A stretch of 17,992 nucleotides of DNA from Chloroflexota bacterium (GTDB lineage Bacteria > Chloroflexota > Chloroflexia > QHBQ01 > JADMIH01). This document shows, in pieces, positions 15,796-17,992 of the stretch (the stretch's first letter is position 1; every line of letters begins with the position of its first letter). The notes under the pieces were generated by a model. That model worked only from the letters and a program-made list of their open reading frames with translations. It was not told the origin of the DNA and did not search any database. Location of the stretch: the NCBI GenBank assembly GCA_015478675.1, contig JADMIH010000075.1:1-17992 (forward strand), read 5' to 3'. The translations under genes were made by a program, and so were the position numbers.

Positions 15796-16767
15796 ATGGC
15801 GAAAGCGCTGGATCAGCAAGTTGTGGTGATAACAGGCGCATCCTCAGGGATAGGGCGTGAAACCGCCCTCAGGCTGGCGGGCAGAGGGGCCAAGCTCGTT
15901 CTGTCGGCGCGGCGCGAGGATTCGCTTGATGAGCTTGTCAACGAGATAAAAGCTCAGGGTGGCGCGGCTATCTCGACACCGGCTGATGTGTCGTTGTACC
16001 AGGACGTTGAAGTTCTGGTCGGTGAGGCGGTCAAGACGTATGGGCGCATCGACACATGGGTGAACAATGCGGGGGTATTGCTCGTCTCCGAGTTCGAGCA
16101 TGCCGATCTGGAGGAGGCGCGCAGGGTATTTGACGTCAACTTTTGGGGCGAGTATTACGGCTGCAAAGCTGTGCTGCCCGTTATGAAAGAGCAGGGCGGA
16201 GGGACGATCATAAACGTAACGTCTGTTACGGGTAAACGTGGGTTGCCCCTCATGTCGGTCTACTCGGCTTCAAAGGCCGCGTTGAACGTGTTCACTGAGA
16301 CGTTGCGTACCGAGCTTATGGGCAGCAATATAGAGGTTTGCCTGGTGCTGCCCGCAACTATTGATACACCTCTCTATCAACATGCACGCTCCAAAGAGGG
16401 TGTCGCACCAAGGCCCGCGCCTCCTATCTATCCGTCATCTGAGGTGGCCAAAGCAATCGAGAAAGTGGCCGCTTCGCCGCGCAGGCTCACCTACGCGGGG
16501 TCGGCTGGCCAGTTCTTTGTTATTGTCAATACTCTGATGCCCGGGGTCCTCGACAGGGTGCTTGGAGCAGTCGGCCGTCCCGCGCTTTTGAGTAAGAAGC
16601 CTGAGCGTGCCACAGGGCACGACAATCTCCGAGAGCCGATGAACATCACATCCGAAACGGCATCGGGCGGGTGGAGAAGCGAACAGTACAAGGCGCACGA
16701 GCTTGGCAGCCGTATTGCTATGGGTATAGCCGCCTTCTTCGTGGTGCGCAAGCTCGTGCGCAAGTAA
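15796..16767 (+). CDS. Short-chain dehydrogenase/reductase with C-terminal membrane-like tail
   Basis: The 323-residue NAD(P)-dependent oxidoreductase has the classical SDR plan: TGASSGIG (13-20), NNAG (90-93), and the catalytic Ser143, Tyr156 and Lys160 (YSASK). Arg39/Arg40 after the second strand suggest NADP(H) preference. Beyond the usual 250 residues, a C-terminal extension ends in 'RIAMGIAAFFVVRKLVRK', a hydrophobic stretch flanked by positive charges that could anchor it to the membrane. The substrate is unknown. ATG 15796 is 5 nt after GAGGAGG (15784-15790). It lies 93 nt after the DUF892 gene, with a tandem repeat and hairpin between, so partial cotranscription is possible. Confidence 0.9.
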   Translation: MAKALDQQVVVITGASSGIGRETALRLAGRGAKLVLSARREDSLDELVNEIKAQGGAAISTPADVSLYQDVEVLVGEAVKTYGRIDTWVNNAGVLLVSEFEHADLEEARRVFDVNFWGEYYGCKAVLPVMKEQGGGTIINVTSVTGKRGLPLMSVYSASKAALNVFTETLRTELMGSNIEVCLVLPATIDTPLYQHARSKEGVAPRPAPPIYPSSEVAKAIEKVAASPRRLTYAGSAGQFFVIVNTLMPGVLDRVLGAVGRPALLSKKPERATGHDNLREPMNITSETASGGWRSEQYKAHELGSRIAMGIAAFFVVRKLVRK

Positions 16768-16824
16768 AGAGGTTGCAAACCTTCCACAAAGGCAGGGAAT
16801 GTGGAAAACTTTGGGAATAGAGCA

Positions 16825-16853
16825 TTGACAGAGCTGTCAGCTTCCCGTATACT
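16825..16853 (+). promoter_or_regulatory. Near-consensus sigma70 promoter before the structured RNA
   Basis: A perfect TTGACA (16825-16830) and TATACT (16848-16853, 5 of 6) are spaced 17 nt apart, the best promoter in the window. The expected start point is 16860, exactly one base before the first hairpin of the candidate RNA. No open reading frame with a ribosome binding site follows. Confidence 0.75.
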
Positions 16854-16859
16854 AAGGCT

Positions 16860-16940
16860 ACTTCGAGATTACAACTTCGGTTGTAGGATCGAAGCAACAG
16901 GAACCCAGACGGTCCTCACGGATTGTTTGGGTTTTCTGTT
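16860..16940 (+). ncRNA. Candidate structured small RNA
   Basis: From the predicted start at 16860 the transcript folds into two hairpins. Hairpin 1 has CTTCGA (16861-16866) with TCGAAG (16889-16894), an internal loop, then ACAAC/GTTGT closed by a UUCG tetraloop (16876-16879). Hairpin 2 has AACCCA (16902-16907) with TGGGTT (16928-16933) and an inner GGTCC/GGATT stem, followed by TTTTCTGTT, like an intrinsic terminator; its base can extend by CAACAG (16895-16900) with CTGTTG (16936-16941). I do not recognise a known RNA family. It could instead be the leader of a lost gene or the 5' exon of the adjacent intron. Confidence 0.45.
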
Positions 16941-16996
16941 GTGCGACACAAAGTCGCATGAGATGAGTGAATCAATCAGTGACCTGATGTGTATGA

Positions 16997-17725
16997 GCGA
17001 GCTTACCAAGCTTGTGGAGAGTATTGGTGAAACCATCCAAGAGGAATATCTCAACGTTCCTGGCGGAGATCCGGAAAGTGATCACAGACAATGCCCAGGC
17101 GACAGAGGGACACCTGATAGCACAACTCAACCCGAAGATTCGAGGCTGGGCTAACTAGCACCGGCATGTATCGAGTAAGCAAACCTTTGTGATGGTGGAC
17201 CATGCAATCTTCCAAGCGTTATGGCAGTGGGCGGTACGTCGCCACCCAAAGAAGACCAAGAGGTGGGTAAAAGACAAGTACTTCTACTCGATTGCCCACC
17301 GCAACTGGGTCTTCTGTGGGATGGTCGAGGGGAAAGATAGTAAACCCTATCGCGTTCGCTTCTTCTACGCGGTAGAGGTATCCATAAAACGCCACACCAA
17401 GATAAAAGGAGAGACAAACCCTTATGACCCAGCATGGGGATCGTACTTTGAAGCACGCTTAGGCGTGAAGATGGCACAGAACCTCGAAGGGCGAAGGCAA
17501 CTCCTGTATCTATGGCAAGAGCAAAACGGGGACTGCCCGATATGCGGCCAGAAAATCATCGAACTCACAAAATGGAACAACCACCATGTGGTGAGGCAAG
17601 TTGATAGAGGCAGCGATACAGCAGACAACCGGATGCTCCTACACCCGAACTGTCACAGGCAAGTCCATAGTCAAGGATTAGAGGTTGTGAAGCCGCGCTC
17701 AAACAAGAGCGTTATAAAGGCGTGA
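16997..17725 (+). pseudogene. Group II intron maturase/HNH fragment (ltrA-like), with in-frame TAG
   Basis: One reading frame runs from 16997 to the TGA at 17723-17725 and is broken only by TAG at 17156-17158. It starts in the maturase X domain ('VLVKPSKRNISTFLAEIRKV'), continues 'LNPKIRGWAN', then the TAG where the family has Tyr in 'WANYHRH', and resumes HRHVSSKQTF. The HNH endonuclease end is intact: CPICGQKI, NNHHVVRQVDRGSD and HPNCHRQVH. The reverse transcriptase domains, including the catalytic YADD region, are absent. The part from GTG 17189 could still be translated as a 178-residue maturase/HNH fragment, though no good ribosome binding site precedes it. Confidence 0.85.
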
Positions 17726-17757
17726 GCGGCATAAAGGGAAACTTTTACGTGCCATTC
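17724..17757 (+). ncRNA. Group II intron domain V
   Basis: The 34-nt sequence starts GAGC, has a GAAA tetraloop (17738-17741), a 6-bp distal stem (TAAAGG/CTTTTA), a 2-nt CG bulge, and a proximal stem pairing GAGCGGCA with TGCCATTC. This is exactly the domain V plan, including the AGC catalytic triad. One proximal pair is broken (C opposite A, where C-G is normal). It overlaps the stop codon of the maturase fragment. Confidence 0.85.
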
Positions 17758-17760
17758 TTA

Positions 17761-17939
17761 GCTCGACTTTGTACAATTTTGCGATTGAAAGTACCATATG
17801 AGTACAGCTGGGCACAATAGTTTTCCAAGAGTTATCACACATCACGCAAAAAGGGGGATGTTTATAAACTCCCAGGAGTAAGCGAGAGCGTGGAGAGGCT
17901 CACGCACAACCCCAATTCTAAAATTGTACAAAGTCGAGC
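17761..17939. mobile_element. 179-bp miniature element with perfect 20-bp terminal inverted repeats
   Basis: GCTCGACTTTGTACAATTTT (17761-17780) and its perfect complement (17920-17939) bound 139 bp with no gene. TA lies directly outside both ends (17759-17760 and 17940-17941), as expected for a TA target duplication of IS630/Tc1-type transposition; the symmetry in fact extends to 23 bp including these bases. It looks like a non-autonomous (MITE-like) element. It sits 3 nt after domain V of the intron, where domain VI should be. Confidence 0.7.
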
Positions 17940-17941
17940 TA

Positions 17942-17958
17942 AGCTCGACTTTGTACAA
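17942..17958. repeat. Third copy of the terminal repeat, forming a palindrome
   Basis: AGCTCGACTTTGTACAA recurs here in the orientation of the left repeat. With the right repeat (17924-17940) it makes a perfect 17+1+17 palindrome centred on A17941. It is probably the left end of a second related element that continues beyond the window; an AGGAGG follows at 17965-17970. Confidence 0.7.
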
Positions 17959-17992
17959 AATAAAAGGAGGTAAGAACGGGTAAAGGGACCCA

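Larger units (their letters stand above)
16941..17757 (+). mobile_element. Degenerate group II intron (internally deleted)
   Basis: A GTGCGAC start (16941) fits the conserved 5' end of group II introns and is followed by two small hairpins (16942-16958 and 16975-16988). The sequence then jumps, around 17010-17025, to the C-terminal coding part of the intron protein and ends in a 34-nt domain V (17724-17757). Most of domains I-IV and the whole reverse transcriptase core are missing, and no domain VI or 3' end is recognisable because another element begins at once. The element should be immobile on its own. Confidence 0.75.

Noticed and set aside
16801..17154. 117-codon + strand frame between the SDR and the intron fragment
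   Set aside because: It crosses the promoter, the hairpins and the intron start, and its product overlaps real maturase codons in another frame; no ribosome binding site.

Overview
The window looks like a chromosomal segment of a Chloroflexota bacterium, possibly Ktedonobacteria-like. This rests on recognised protein types, not on a search: a secreted protein with the paired 'FGYPxSEE...YFERARFE' repeats common in Chloroflexota, a membrane heterodisulfide-reductase-like oxidoreductase, a YtxH/DUF892/SDR stress-type cluster, and several decayed mobile elements. Coding density is moderate. Most genes are on the + strand, have strong GAGGAGG-type ribosome binding sites, and several have recognisable sigma70-type promoters.

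Layout. 1-700: no convincing gene, only weak remnants, ending in a good promoter. 749-2885: dnaX (clamp-loader tau/gamma) and a ybaB-like nucleoid protein form an operon, closed by a perfect 26-bp inverted repeat. 3089-5328: a YqiJ/NfeD-type membrane protein followed by a flotillin, a membrane-microdomain pair. 5378-5936: a graveyard holding the C-terminal end of an IS3-type transposase, the N-terminal end of a second transposase, a 21-bp inverted repeat and a G-rich tandem repeat. 6157-7281: a secreted repeat protein with a double-psi-barrel-like C-terminus. 7567-8898 (minus): moeA for molybdenum cofactor synthesis, apparently leaderless. 9083-9898: a phosphatase-family protein. 10167-12497: a fused cytochrome-b-like, ferredoxin and CCG-domain oxidoreductase (FadF/EMO-like), probably passing electrons to menaquinone. 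12629-14186: an Asp/Glu racemase-family gene overlapping a purine nucleoside phosphorylase. 14246-16767: a YtxH-like protein with a textbook terminator, a DUF892 ferritin-like protein and a short-chain dehydrogenase with a membrane-anchor-like tail.

The right end (16825-17992) is the most unusual part. A near-consensus promoter fires exactly onto a structured stretch of about 80 nt that starts with a cUUCGg hairpin and ends in a terminator-like hairpin. A group II intron remnant follows immediately: a GTGCG-type 5' end, the maturase/HNH end of the intron protein interrupted by one TAG codon, and a 34-nt domain V. Directly after domain V lies a 179-bp element with perfect 20-bp terminal inverted repeats flanked by TA, and then a third copy of the repeat that makes a 17+1+17 palindrome.

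The genes fall into small independent units: DNA replication, membrane organisation, electron transfer, nucleotide salvage and stress. No classic defence system, CRISPR array, tRNA or rRNA was seen. The best candidates for something undescribed are the small RNA beside the intron remnant, the TA-flanked miniature element, and a nine-adenine run in dnaX that could allow slippage.
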